Of a stretch of DNA of 64,000 nucleotides, positions 45,051 to 54,925 are shown piece by piece. The notes beneath the pieces were generated by a model that did no database searches, had not been told where the DNA came from, and saw only the letters and a program-made list of their open reading frames with translations. The stretch's first letter is position 1. Each line of letters begins with the position of its first letter. This stretch comes from UBA7803 sp040219935 (GTDB lineage Bacteria > Pseudomonadota > Gammaproteobacteria > Pseudomonadales > Azotimanducaceae): NCBI GenBank assembly GCA_040219935.1, contig JAVJUA010000068.1:1-64000 (forward strand), in the 5' to 3' direction. The translations under genes and the position numbers were made by a program.

Positions 45051-45266
45051 ATGCCAAGCGTAAAAGTCAAAGAAAACGAGCCGTTCGACGTTGCCCTGAG
45101 GCGCTTCAAGCGCTCCTGCGAGAAAGCGGGCGTGCTCTCCGAAGTGCGCCGCCGTGAGTTCTATGAGAAGCCCACCTCAGTGCGCAAGCGCAAAGCGGCT
45201 GCGGCGGTCAAGCGTCATGCCAAGAAGCTGCAGCGCGAAGCGCGCCGGTTCGAAAAGAATTTCTGA
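45051..45266 (+). CDS. rpsU: 30S ribosomal protein S21
   Basis: S21 is a small late-assembling 30S protein important for initiation on structured mRNAs. The 71-residue product shows the canonical VKVKENEPFDVALRRFKR start and a basic tail RKRKAAAAVKRHAKKLQRE. It is the first gene of the macromolecular-synthesis operon, driven by the promoter at 44926-44954. Stable short hairpins in its leader (such as CCGCC-TTT-GGCGG at 44958-44970) could affect expression. Confidence 0.98.
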   Translation: MPSVKVKENEPFDVALRRFKRSCEKAGVLSEVRRREFYEKPTSVRKRKAAAAVKRHAKKLQREARRFEKNF

Positions 45267-45285
45267 TCGCAGGTTCCGGATCTCC

Positions 45286-45304
45286 GGCCCGCGCCGCGCG
45301 GGCC
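45286..45304 (+). terminator. Hairpin between rpsU and yqeY, possible attenuator
   Basis: Positions 45286-45293 and 45297-45304 form a perfect 8-bp GC stem with a 3-base loop. No U-run follows. In E. coli a partial terminator between rpsU and dnaG lowers downstream expression, and this hairpin sits at the equivalent place. Confidence 0.4.
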
Positions 45305-45335
45305 CTGCCCGCCAACGAGCCCACACGGAGCTGCC

Positions 45336-45797
45336 ATGACCGTCCAAGAAGGCTCCGACCTCAAGCAGCGCATCGGCGATGCCACCACCGACGCCATGAA
45401 GGCGCGGGACAAGGCCAGGGTCGCCACGCTGCGCCTGATCAAGGCAGACATCCAGCGCGTCGAGGTGGACGAGCGGCGCTCGCTCTCCGATGACGATGTC
45501 ATCGCCGTGCTCAACCGCATGCTCAAGCAGCGTCAGGACTCCCTGGGGCAGTACGAGGCGGCCGGCCGCGAAGATCTGGCCGCCCAGGAACGCTACGAGA
45601 TCGCGCTGGTGCGGGAGTTCCTGCCGGAGCCGCTGGACGAGACGGAACTCGAGCGCCTGATCGACGCCGCCATGGCCGCGACCGGTGCTGCGTCCATGCG
45701 CGACATGGGCAAGGTGATGGCAGAGCTCAAGCCCAGGATTCACGGCCGCGCCGACGTGGGTGCGGTGAGCGGCAAGGTGAAGGCCAGGCTGCAATAG
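45336..45797 (+). CDS. GatB/YqeY domain-containing protein
   Basis: The 153-residue protein is a stand-alone YqeY domain, related to the tail of the GatB amidotransferase subunit. It has LKQRIGDATTDAMKARDKAR, TLRLIKADIQRVEVDE, RQDSLGQYEAAGREDLAAQE and GKVMAELKPRIHGRADVGAVSGKVK (family end). It is probably a tRNA-binding helper, but its role is not established. ATG 45336 has GGAG upstream. Its place between rpsU and dnaG is conserved in many Proteobacteria. Confidence 0.93.
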   Translation: MTVQEGSDLKQRIGDATTDAMKARDKARVATLRLIKADIQRVEVDERRSLSDDDVIAVLNRMLKQRQDSLGQYEAAGREDLAAQERYEIALVREFLPEPLDETELERLIDAAMAATGAASMRDMGKVMAELKPRIHGRADVGAVSGKVKARLQ

Positions 45798-45863
45798 CGG
45801 GTGGCTATGCTAGGGTTCGAATAGCGCCGCCTCCTGCCAACTTAGTATCTGGATCACTCGCAT

Positions 45864-47276
45864 ATGGCACAAACCGTCGTCCCCGTGATTCTGGCCGGAG
45901 GCTCGGGCAGTCGGCTCTGGCCGCTGTCACGAGAGCTCTTCCCCAAGCAGTTCCACGATCTGTTCGGCGACGGCTCTCTGCTGCAGGCCACTCTGCGGCG
46001 GGCGGCCGGCGTCACCGACGTGCGACCCGTCATCGTCTGCAACGAGGCGCACCGGTTTCTGGTGGCCGAGCAGTGCCGCCAGGCGGCCATTCGGTGGCAG
46101 CGGATCATGCTCGAGCCGGAGGGCCGAAACACGGCGCCCGCCATTGCCCTGGCCGCCCTCGAAGCCTGCAACGTGCATGGCGACGCGGTTCTGATGGTGC
46201 TGCCATCCGATCACCTGATCGCGGATGCGGCGGCGTTCGCCGAGGCGGTGGCCCGCGCTGCGGCGGCCGCATCCGAAGGCGGGCTGGTGACCTTCGGCAT
46301 TCAGCCGACGGCGCCGGAAACCGGCTATGGCTACATCGAGGCCCCCGGCGTACGGCCTGGCGACCGCGCGGCGCCGGTGCGTTCGTTCGTCGAGAAGCCT
46401 GATGCCGCGACCGCGGCGCGGTACCTGGCGGCGGGCGACTTCTTCTGGAACAGCGGCATGTTCGTGTTCGGCGCCAAGGCGTATCTGGCGGAGCTCGGCC
46501 GCTGCGAGCCGCAGATGCTGGCCCATGTGCAGGCGGCCTACGCGGATGGCCGGGAAGATCTGGACTTTTTCCGGCCAGGAGCTGCGTTTCTCGAGTCTGC
46601 CTCTATCTCCGTGGACTACGCGGTGATGGAGAAGACCGACCGGGCCATGGTCGTGGCGGCGGAGTTCGACTGGAGCGACGTCGGCTCCTGGTCGGCCATC
46701 TGGGCGGCGTCGCCCCGGGACGATGCGGGCAACCACTTCACCGGTGACGTACTCAGCGTCGACAGCCGCGATTCCTACGTACTTGCCCAGCATCGCCTGG
46801 TGGGCGCCATCGGCCTCGACAACCTGATCGTGGTGGAGACCGCGGACGCGGTGCTGGTGGCGGACAGGAACCGGGTGCAGGACGTCAAGCGGCTGGTGGA
46901 GCAGCTCAAGGGCGGGCAGCGGGACGAACACCTGACGCACCGCGAGGTGTTCCGGCCCTGGGGCAGCTACGAGGGCATCCAGCAGGGCGAGCGTTACCAG
47001 GTGAAGCGCATCAAGGTGAAGCCAGGCGAGCGGCTGTCGCTGCAGATGCACCACCACCGCAGCGAGCACTGGATCGTGGTGCGCGGCACCGCCGAGGTCA
47101 CGCGGGATGAAGAGGTGTTCACGCTGACCGAAAACCAGAGCACCTACATCCCCCTGGGCGTCACCCACCGCCTGGCGAACCCCGGCAAGCTCGAGCTCGA
47201 GCTGATCGAGGTGCAGGTGGGCGCGTACCTCGGTGAGGACGACATCGTGCGCTTCGAGGATCAGTACGGCCGCTAG
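45864..47276 (+). CDS. manC: Mannose-1-phosphate guanylyltransferase / mannose-6-phosphate isomerase
   Basis: This bifunctional enzyme makes GDP-mannose, the precursor of mannose, fucose and rhamnose units in surface polysaccharides. The 470-residue product has an N-terminal nucleotidyltransferase (AGGSGSRLWPLSRELFPKQF, residues 11-30; VRSFVEKPD) and a C-terminal cupin isomerase domain from about residue 360 (RPWGSYEGI; LSLQMHHHRSEHWIVV). It lies between yqeY and dnaG, an unusual position that breaks the rpsU-dnaG-rpoD order. It may supply the polysaccharide locus beginning at 52.9 kb. Confidence 0.95.
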   Translation: MAQTVVPVILAGGSGSRLWPLSRELFPKQFHDLFGDGSLLQATLRRAAGVTDVRPVIVCNEAHRFLVAEQCRQAAIRWQRIMLEPEGRNTAPAIALAALEACNVHGDAVLMVLPSDHLIADAAAFAEAVARAAAAASEGGLVTFGIQPTAPETGYGYIEAPGVRPGDRAAPVRSFVEKPDAATAARYLAAGDFFWNSGMFVFGAKAYLAELGRCEPQMLAHVQAAYADGREDLDFFRPGAAFLESASISVDYAVMEKTDRAMVVAAEFDWSDVGSWSAIWAASPRDDAGNHFTGDVLSVDSRDSYVLAQHRLVGAIGLDNLIVVETADAVLVADRNRVQDVKRLVEQLKGGQRDEHLTHREVFRPWGSYEGIQQGERYQVKRIKVKPGERLSLQMHHHRSEHWIVVRGTAEVTRDEEVFTLTENQSTYIPLGVTHRLANPGKLELELIEVQVGAYLGEDDIVRFEDQYGR

Positions 47277-47301
47277 GGGTTCGTGGTAGATTGAGCCGGC
47301 C

Positions 47302-49011
47302 ATGGCCGGCCGCATCCCGCAATCGTTCATCAACGACCTGATTCAGCGGGTCGACATCGTCGACGTCATCGACGCCCGCCTGACCCTCAAGAAAGCGGGC
47401 AAGAACTATCAGGCCCTCTGCCCCTTCCACAGCGAAAAGACCCCGTCGTTCTCGGTGAGTCCGGACAAGCAGTTCTATCACTGCTTCGGCTGCGGCGTGA
47501 GCGGCACGGCCCTGACGTTTCTGATGGAATTCGAGCGCATGGAGTTCGTCGAGGCCGTGGAAGCGCTGGCGCGCATGGCCGGCGTCGAGGTGCCGCGGGA
47601 GCGCTCCAGCGTGCCCGAGAAAGACCATACCGACCTGTTCGCCATTCTGGCCGAGGCGGAGCGGTTCTTTCGGCAGGCGCTGAAGCAGCATCCGGATGCG
47701 GTCGCGTACCTGAAGCGCCGTGGCCTGTCCGGCGAGGTCGCCAGGGATTTCGGCGTCGGCTTCGCGCCCGACGCCTGGGATGCGCTGCGCAAGGCCCTGG
47801 CTCATGTGCCCGAGGCGCTGCTGCTGGAGGTGGGCCTGCTGACCCGCAACGATGGTGGCCGCATCTACGACCGGTTCCGCGGCCGGGTGATGTTTCCCAT
47901 CCGCGATACCCGCGGCCGGGTGATCGGCTTCGGCGGCCGGGTGCTCGGCGGTGATGGCGGCGGCCCCAAGTATCTCAACTCGCCGGAAACCCCCCTGTTC
48001 CACAAGGGGCGGGAGCTCTACGGCCTGTACGAGGCCCGCCGCGCGCTGCGCAAGCTGGACCGTCTGGTCGTGGTGGAGGGCTACATGGACGTGGTGGCGC
48101 TGGCCCAGGCCGGCATCGCCAACGCCGTGGCCACCCTCGGCACCGCCGCCACGCCGGAGCACTTTCAGAAGCTCTATCGGTACGCCGATGAGGTGGTCTG
48201 CTGCTTCGACGGCGATCGCGCCGGGCGCCAGGCGGCCTGGCGCGCCCTGGAATCGGCGCTGCCCGTGCTCGGCGAAGGTCGGCAGCTCAAGTTCATGTTC
48301 CTGCCGGAGGGCGAAGACCCGGACACGCTGGTTCGCGCCCGCGGCAAGGACGCGTTCCTGGCCATGGCGGCGGTGGCCCAGCCAGCCATCGAGTACCTGT
48401 TCTCGCAGCTGGCCGAGGGGCTCGACCTGGACAACCTCGACGATCGGGCCCGGCTGGCGAGCCTGGCCATGCCGCACCTGGAGCGCGTGGCCGAGGGCAT
48501 TCTCAAGCAGCTCATGGGGCAGCGGCTGCGGGAGCTGACCGGATTCTCGCCGGCCTCGGCGCGGCCGACGCCGGCGCCCAGGGCGGCCGCGCCGAATCGG
48601 CACACCGAAGCGCGCATCTCGGCTTTGTCCCGCCGCCTGCTGTCGCTGCTGCTGCAAAGGCCGCAGATTCTGCGCTCGCTGCCGGGCGGCGCCCTGGATG
48701 GCCTGCCGGAGCAGGATCTGCTGGTCCAGGTAGCCAAGTATCTTTTCGATAACCCCGAGGCCACCACGACGGAGGTGCTGGGGCGCTGGTCGGGCACGCC
48801 GGAGCATGGCGTGCTCCTGGCGTTGCTTTCCCGCAACACGCCGTTGCCGGCGGGCGCCATGCAGTCGGAATTCGTGGAGGGGGTGCAGCGGCTGGCCGAC
48901 ATCCGGCGCCGTGCCGACCGCCAGCGGGTGCTGGCCGAGGTCGGCGAGCAGCCGTCCCGCGAAAAGCTCGAGGAGTACTGGCAGCTCAAGCAGCGCCAGG
49001 CGGACAGCTAG
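47302..49011 (+). CDS. dnaG: DNA primase
   Basis: DnaG makes RNA primers for replication. The 569-residue product has the zinc-binding domain (Cys40, His43, Cys61, Cys64 in ALCPFHSEKTPSF and HCFGCG), the RNA polymerase core with the Toprim motif VVVEGYMDVVAL near residue 258 and CFDGDRAGRQAAWRAL, and a C-terminal helicase-binding domain. A TAGATT box ends 9 nt before the ATG, so it may have a local promoter after manC. Confidence 0.97.
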   Translation: MAGRIPQSFINDLIQRVDIVDVIDARLTLKKAGKNYQALCPFHSEKTPSFSVSPDKQFYHCFGCGVSGTALTFLMEFERMEFVEAVEALARMAGVEVPRERSSVPEKDHTDLFAILAEAERFFRQALKQHPDAVAYLKRRGLSGEVARDFGVGFAPDAWDALRKALAHVPEALLLEVGLLTRNDGGRIYDRFRGRVMFPIRDTRGRVIGFGGRVLGGDGGGPKYLNSPETPLFHKGRELYGLYEARRALRKLDRLVVVEGYMDVVALAQAGIANAVATLGTAATPEHFQKLYRYADEVVCCFDGDRAGRQAAWRALESALPVLGEGRQLKFMFLPEGEDPDTLVRARGKDAFLAMAAVAQPAIEYLFSQLAEGLDLDNLDDRARLASLAMPHLERVAEGILKQLMGQRLRELTGFSPASARPTPAPRAAAPNRHTEARISALSRRLLSLLLQRPQILRSLPGGALDGLPEQDLLVQVAKYLFDNPEATTTEVLGRWSGTPEHGVLLALLSRNTPLPAGAMQSEFVEGVQRLADIRRRADRQRVLAEVGEQPSREKLEEYWQLKQRQADS

Positions 49012-49062
49012 CCGTCGGCGATGGGGGTAACGTTTTCCGCGAGCCCGAGTCTAATGCTGCAG

Positions 49063-49102
49063 TTGCAAAACGCTATCTCACCCCCACCTATGCCGCTATA
49101 AT
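49063..49102 (+). promoter_or_regulatory. Promoter region of rpoD
   Basis: A perfect TATAAT at 49097-49102 lies 78 bases before the rpoD ATG, without a good -35. Overlapping it upstream, TTGCAAAA (49063-49070) and CCCCACCTAT (49082-49091) resemble a sigma-32 heat-shock promoter (-35 TTGAAA, -10 CCCCAT-T) at about 12-base spacing. In E. coli rpoD also has a heat-shock promoter inside or after dnaG. Assignment is by motif only. Confidence 0.45.
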
Positions 49103-49180
49103 GGCCCGTTTTGCTGGGGGCAGGCCGGCGGCGCGCGCGTGCACGCCGCCGGACGACGATTCACGAACGACCGAGGTGCC

Positions 49181-51052
<1,872 letters not shown>

Positions 51053-51099
51053 GCGTACTCGAGGTCCGGTGGCTGACTGATACCCGGGCGTTCACCTCG

Positions 51100-51125
51100 T
51101 AGGTTACACTTCGAAGTGTAACCTA
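51100..51125. promoter_or_regulatory. 26-bp perfect palindrome, toxin-antitoxin operator
   Basis: The 26 bases are a perfect inverted repeat centred on TTCGAA, with half-site TAGGTTACACTTC. They end 25 bases before the antitoxin ATG. Phd/YefM-type antitoxins bind such palindromes to repress their own operon. No U-run follows on either strand, so it is not a simple terminator for rpoD. Confidence 0.7.
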
Positions 51126-51150
51126 TGTGGGGAAGAAGGAGCTGACGCCC

Positions 51151-51393
51151 ATGAAAGCCACCACCAAAGACCTGCGCCTGCACACCCAGGAGATTCTTGC
51201 CGCGGCCGATCGGGGCGAAACCGTGCTGATCACCTATCGTGGGCGGTGCCGTGCCGTACTCAGAGGCTGGCCCGAGCAGGGAGACCGGTCAGCGACTGCG
51301 GGACGCAATCCCGCGTTCGGTCTCTGGGCCGACCGCAGCGAGGATGTCGCTGCCGGGGTGCGTCGTCTGCGTGAGCCGCGGCGCTTCGACTGA
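51151..51393 (+). CDS. Phd/YefM family antitoxin
   Basis: The 80-residue product neutralises the downstream VapC toxin and probably represses the operon. The N-terminal Phd/YefM DNA-binding part is typical (MKATTKDLRLHTQEILAAADRG, shown as its start region; TVLITYRGRCRAVL). The C-terminal toxin-binding tail PAFGLWADRSEDVAAGVRRL resembles partners of PIN toxins. AAGGAG precedes ATG 51151. Its TGA overlaps the toxin ATG by one base. Confidence 0.88.
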   Translation: MKATTKDLRLHTQEILAAADRGETVLITYRGRCRAVLRGWPEQGDRSATAGRNPAFGLWADRSEDVAAGVRRLREPRRFD

Positions 51394-51770
51394 TGCTGGT
51401 CGACACCGATGTGCTCATCTGGAACCTGCGCGGCAATGCCAACGCGGCGGCCCTACTCGACGGCCGGCCCGGCTTCGCGCTGTCAGCCGTCACCTATATG
51501 GAATTGATTCAGGGGTTGCGCAGCAAGCAGGAGTTCACAACGCTGCGCCAGGCTCTGGCGTTCTGGCAGGCCACCATCGTCCAGGTCAGCGAAGCCGTCT
51601 CCAGTCGAGCCTGCTTTCTGGTGGAGCAGTTCGCGCTTTCTGACTCGCTCGCCATGGCCGACGCACTGGTTGCGGCCACGGCGCTCGAGCGCGGAGATTC
51701 GCTGGTGACCGGCAACGATAAGCACTACCGCTGCATCGATTCCTTGACCGTCGAGCGGTTCCGGCCGTAG
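51393..51770 (+). CDS. PIN-domain ribonuclease toxin (VapC family)
   Basis: The 125-residue PIN domain is a predicted Mg2+-dependent ribonuclease. The acidic active-site residues are visible: Asp4 in MLVDTDVLIW, Glu37 in YMELIQGL, Asp90 in LAMADALVAATAL and Asp109 in TGNDKHY. All are intact, so the toxin is probably active. It is coupled to the antitoxin by a TGATG overlap. The RNA target is unknown; several VapC proteins cut initiator tRNA or rRNA. Confidence 0.9.
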   Translation: MLVDTDVLIWNLRGNANAAALLDGRPGFALSAVTYMELIQGLRSKQEFTTLRQALAFWQATIVQVSEAVSSRACFLVEQFALSDSLAMADALVAATALERGDSLVTGNDKHYRCIDSLTVERFRP

Positions 51771-51796
51771 GCGAACGCTCCGGGTGTGCTCATCGA

Positions 51797-52684
51797 TCAG
51801 GGCTTCAGCGCCAACACGTCGCAGCGCGCCCGCATCAGCACCTTCTCCGCCGAGTTGCCGAGCACCACGGCCGCCACCCCCCGGCGCGCCGTGGTGCCCA
51901 TGACCATCAGGTCGGCTCTGAGCCTGGCTGACAGCCGATTGACGGCGTGGCCGACCTTGCCCATGGGCACGTGCAGGCGCTCCGGCGGCACGTCGTACGG
52001 TGCGGCCAGGGCGGCCAAGCGCTGCTTCGCCTGGGCCGCGCCCTCGAGCTTGAAGCTGCGAGGATCTGGAATGTCGAGCTCGCTCAGCACCTTGGGCACG
52101 TCCACGGCGTAGACGCAGTGCACCTCGCCGTCGTACAGGGCGGCGATGTCATGGGCGGCATCCAGCACCTTGCGGTTCAAGACCTCGTGAGCCCGGTCGT
52201 CCACCCGCAGGTCGACGGTCGCGAGCACCCGCGGCTTCCGCCGCCACGGCGTCGACGTGCACAACAGCACCGGGCTCGGGCAGGTGCGCAGCAGCTCCCA
52301 GTCGAGCGGCGTGTGCAGCAGGGTCTGGCTCTGGTGGATCGACTTCACCACCAGTTCGTCCCTGGCGTCCTTGACCCGGTCGGCCACCCACGCGGCGATG
52401 TCCTTGACCCAGACCACCTCTAGGGTCAGATCTTTGAACAATCCCTGGGCGTCGCGAACCTGATCGCGCAGCCACTCCGTTCGCTCCGCGACGATGGACT
52501 TCTTGATGGCTCGCCGCTGGCTGACATCGAAGACGTCCTTCTGGTCGTACATGGGGTGATACGCGAAGGCTGCCAGGTGCAGGTGGGCACCGGCCTTGTC
52601 CTGCAGGCTCAGCGCCCGGGCCAGGGCCGTCTGTGGATGCTTGGGCTTGTCGATGACGACCAGGACGCGCTTCGGTGCGGGCAT
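51797..52684 (-). CDS. Tandem universal stress protein (UspE-like)
   Basis: The 295-residue cytoplasmic protein has two Usp domains. The first is RVLVVIDKPKHPQTALARAL with VVKSIHQSQ and the end PSPVLLCTS. The second is RVLATVDLRVDDRAHEVLN ending in the nucleotide-binding motif MGTTARRGVAAVVLGNSAEK. This matches UspE organisation, and the second domain keeps the ATP-binding glycines. ATG 52684 follows GAGGAG. It lies between the toxin-antitoxin pair and the tRNA gene. Confidence 0.92.
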   Translation of the reverse strand: MPAPKRVLVVIDKPKHPQTALARALSLQDKAGAHLHLAAFAYHPMYDQKDVFDVSQRRAIKKSIVAERTEWLRDQVRDAQGLFKDLTLEVVWVKDIAAWVADRVKDARDELVVKSIHQSQTLLHTPLDWELLRTCPSPVLLCTSTPWRRKPRVLATVDLRVDDRAHEVLNRKVLDAAHDIAALYDGEVHCVYAVDVPKVLSELDIPDPRSFKLEGAAQAKQRLAALAAPYDVPPERLHVPMGKVGHAVNRLSARLRADLMVMGTTARRGVAAVVLGNSAEKVLMRARCDVLALKP

Positions 52685-52789
52685 GAGGGCTCCTCGGGGT
52701 GCAACGAGAACCCGCTAGCCTCCACGGAGTGGCCCGTCGGCGCAAGCAGGGGAATACCGAAAGACTTCATGGCCATCGCTGCATGGCGA

Positions 52790-52795
52790 TATAAT
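52790..52795 (+). promoter_or_regulatory. -10 box of the tRNA-Ile2 promoter with GC-rich discriminator
   Basis: TATAAT is followed by CGCGCC before the tRNA 5' end. A GC-rich discriminator next to a perfect -10 is the hallmark of stringently controlled stable-RNA promoters. The -35 region is not well conserved. Confidence 0.55.
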
Positions 52796-52806
52796 CGCGC
52801 CAGTTC

Positions 52807-52883
52807 GGGCCTATAGCTCAGTTGGTTAGAGCAGTGGACTCATAATCCATTGGTCCCAGGTTCGAGTCCTGGTGGGCCCACCA
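52807..52883 (+). tRNA. tRNA-Ile2 (anticodon CAT, lysidine-modified)
   Basis: The 77-base gene folds as a full cloverleaf: acceptor GGGCCTA pairing with TGGGCCC, D-loop AGCTCAGTTGGTTAGAGC, anticodon CAT at 52841-52843 and T-loop GGTTCGAGTCC, with encoded CCA. CAT could mean Met or Ile2. The C4-G69 and C5-G68 pairs are those recognised by the lysidine synthetase TilS, so Ile2 (reading AUA) is preferred; elongator Met is the alternative. Location near rpoD is seen in other Gammaproteobacteria. The polysaccharide locus begins directly after it. Confidence 0.92.
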
Positions 52884-52929
52884 GTTCAAACGGGTCGTTC
52901 CTCAGCCGGCTGGAAGCGAGTCGTATCCA

Positions 52930-54105
52930 TTGAGCGTCCTCACCGATTTCATTGGCGATCGAATTCAGCTCAACTCGGTGCTCATCGTTGCCTGCTTCGT
53001 GTCGGTGCTGCTCATGGGCTCTCAGAGCGCGGCCAGCTACCCCACCTATCTGCTCGCTTTGTCGCTCATTCTGTCTGTGCCGCAGTGGTCCGACGTGTTT
53101 CAGGAGCGCATGTCCTGGCTGCTGCTGGCGCTGCTGGTTTACCTCTGCCTGACGAGCCTCTGGTCTGAGCCGTTTCTGTGGCGCGATGCCGCATCCACAG
53201 CCACGCGCACGCTGCTGGTCTTCTGCTTCGTGGTGGCGCTTGCGGAGTGCCAGCTACGTGGTCAGGTGCGACGCTGGCTCGGTCGCGCGCTGGCGCTGTC
53301 CGGCGTGATCGCGGTTGCGGCGGCGCTCTGGGTGTACGTCTCTGATATCCCCGCGGACGGCCGCCTGAAGGGGCTCGGCCAGCTCGACACCGAGGTGATA
53401 GCGGCGCTCGTGTTCGGCGTGTGCATGATCTTTGCGCTGGACCTGATTGTTGGGCAGAGGTCCCGGCTTGCGCAGCTGATGCTTCTGGCGAGCGTCCTCA
53501 TGATCGGCGTCGCGGTGTATCTGTCGGATTCGCGAAACGCCTGGGTCAGCGTGGTCACCGGCGCGGGCGTCTTCCTCGTCGCGCATAGAGCGCGCACGCC
53601 GCGTGCGTTCATGGCCGCCATGGCGGTCGGCGGGCTGTGCCTGCTCGGCATTCTGTTGTTGCTGCTGCTGGGAGAGGGCACGCGCGATCTGTTGCTGCCG
53701 CGCGGCGACAGCTTCCGACCGGACATCTGGCGGGAGGCCTGGGTACGGATTGCCCCCCACGGTCTGTGGTTCGGGCTGGGCATCAATACTTCGGACAATT
53801 TCGTCATCGTCGACCTCGAGTTTCTGCACCCTCACAGCATGTATCTGTCGGTGTTGTATCAGGGTGGGGCGATCGCTCTGCTGCTGTTCCTGACATTAAT
53901 CATCGTGGTTCTGAGAACCTTGCTCGTCCACTTCCGCCATCCTGACGCCAAGCTGGCGCTCGGCATTCTATTCGTGGCGCTGCCAGCCTACCTGCTGGAC
54001 GGACACGAGCTGATCGACAAGGTCGGCTCGACTTGGTTCCTGTTCTGGCTTCCCGTGGCGGTTGCCTTGGGGTTGCGTTGGAGCCACCCGCGACAGGATC
54101 TGTAG
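52930..54105 (+). CDS. O-antigen ligase/polymerase-like membrane protein
   Basis: The 391-residue protein has about ten membrane helices and a periplasmic loop with RGDSFRPDIWREAWVRIAPHG and FLHPHSMYLSVLYQGG, the Wzy_C/WaaL-type signature. It is predicted to act in the inner membrane as O-antigen ligase or polymerase, and which of these cannot be decided. It starts with TTG 52930, 47 bases after the tRNA, with a weak GCGAG upstream. It opens the surface-polysaccharide region and converges with the glycosyltransferase pair on the minus strand. Confidence 0.85.
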   Translation: MSVLTDFIGDRIQLNSVLIVACFVSVLLMGSQSAASYPTYLLALSLILSVPQWSDVFQERMSWLLLALLVYLCLTSLWSEPFLWRDAASTATRTLLVFCFVVALAECQLRGQVRRWLGRALALSGVIAVAAALWVYVSDIPADGRLKGLGQLDTEVIAALVFGVCMIFALDLIVGQRSRLAQLMLLASVLMIGVAVYLSDSRNAWVSVVTGAGVFLVAHRARTPRAFMAAMAVGGLCLLGILLLLLLGEGTRDLLLPRGDSFRPDIWREAWVRIAPHGLWFGLGINTSDNFVIVDLEFLHPHSMYLSVLYQGGAIALLLFLTLIIVVLRTLLVHFRHPDAKLALGILFVALPAYLLDGHELIDKVGSTWFLFWLPVAVALGLRWSHPRQDL

Positions 54106-54130
54106 TGAGTCGACTGCCGGTCTTGGTCAG

Positions 54131-54925
54131 TTAAGACGCGTTCCGAGGAGCTGAGCGGCGCAGGCGGGGCGAAAACTCGAGCAGCTTCCGGGGGATCTTG
54201 AGCGCCAGCCGCACCCACCCGGTGCTGAGACCGTTGCTCCTGCAGGCACGAATGATCTCCCGGTTCAACCGGAAGACGGCGGCAAGGTTCCTGCTGCTAG
54301 TTCCCCCGTATTGCATTCGCACCACGACGGCGTCGATCCGCTCGTACCGCAGCTGATGGCGCCAGAGAGCTCTCACCAAAAACTCGAAGTCGGCCGAGAT
54401 CCGGTAGTCCCTCCGGTACGCGCCGATGCGATGGTAGACGGAGTTTCGTACGAACAGTGTGGGATGGGGAGGCATCCACCCGTACCGCAGCTTGGCCGGC
54501 GAGAATCGGCGGGAGGAGTAGATGCGAACCGTCTTCATTTCGTCGGCCGCGGAGAAACACTCGAGATCGGCGAAGATCAGATCAGCGGGGCTACGGGCAA
54601 AGCGATCGGCATACAGCCGCAGCACTTGCGGGTTCGCGTAGTAGTCGTCGCCATTGAGGATGCCGATAATTTCACCTCGAGCTCGGGCGATGCCTTTGTT
54701 CATCGCGTCGTAGATTCCCCGGTCCGGCTCGGAGATCAGCTGATCGATACGATTTCCGTACCGGCGGAGCTTTTCCAGAGTGCTGTCGGACGATCGGCCG
54801 TCTACGACGATGATCTCCCGAGGTTGGTAGCTCTGACTGAGAATGCTGTCGATGGTGCGGCAGATGGTGCGCTCCATGTTCAGCACTGGAACGACGATGG
54901 TGATCAGGGCGGAGTCACCGCGCAT
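54131..54925 (-). CDS. Glycosyltransferase family 2
   Basis: The 264-residue GT-A enzyme shows ITIVVPVLNMERTICRTIDS, IIVVDGRSSDSTLE, SEPDRGIYDAMNKGIARARG and the metal-binding ILNGDDYYAN. This is the subgroup of WcaA-like transferases of exopolysaccharide clusters. ATG 54925 overlaps the upstream glycosyltransferase by 11 bases, so it is the second gene of a two-gene unit. Donor and acceptor are unknown. Confidence 0.9.
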   Translation of the reverse strand: MRGDSALITIVVPVLNMERTICRTIDSILSQSYQPREIIVVDGRSSDSTLEKLRRYGNRIDQLISEPDRGIYDAMNKGIARARGEIIGILNGDDYYANPQVLRLYADRFARSPADLIFADLECFSAADEMKTVRIYSSRRFSPAKLRYGWMPPHPTLFVRNSVYHRIGAYRRDYRISADFEFLVRALWRHQLRYERIDAVVVRMQYGGTSSRNLAAVFRLNREIIRACRSNGLSTGWVRLALKIPRKLLEFSPRLRRSAPRNAS

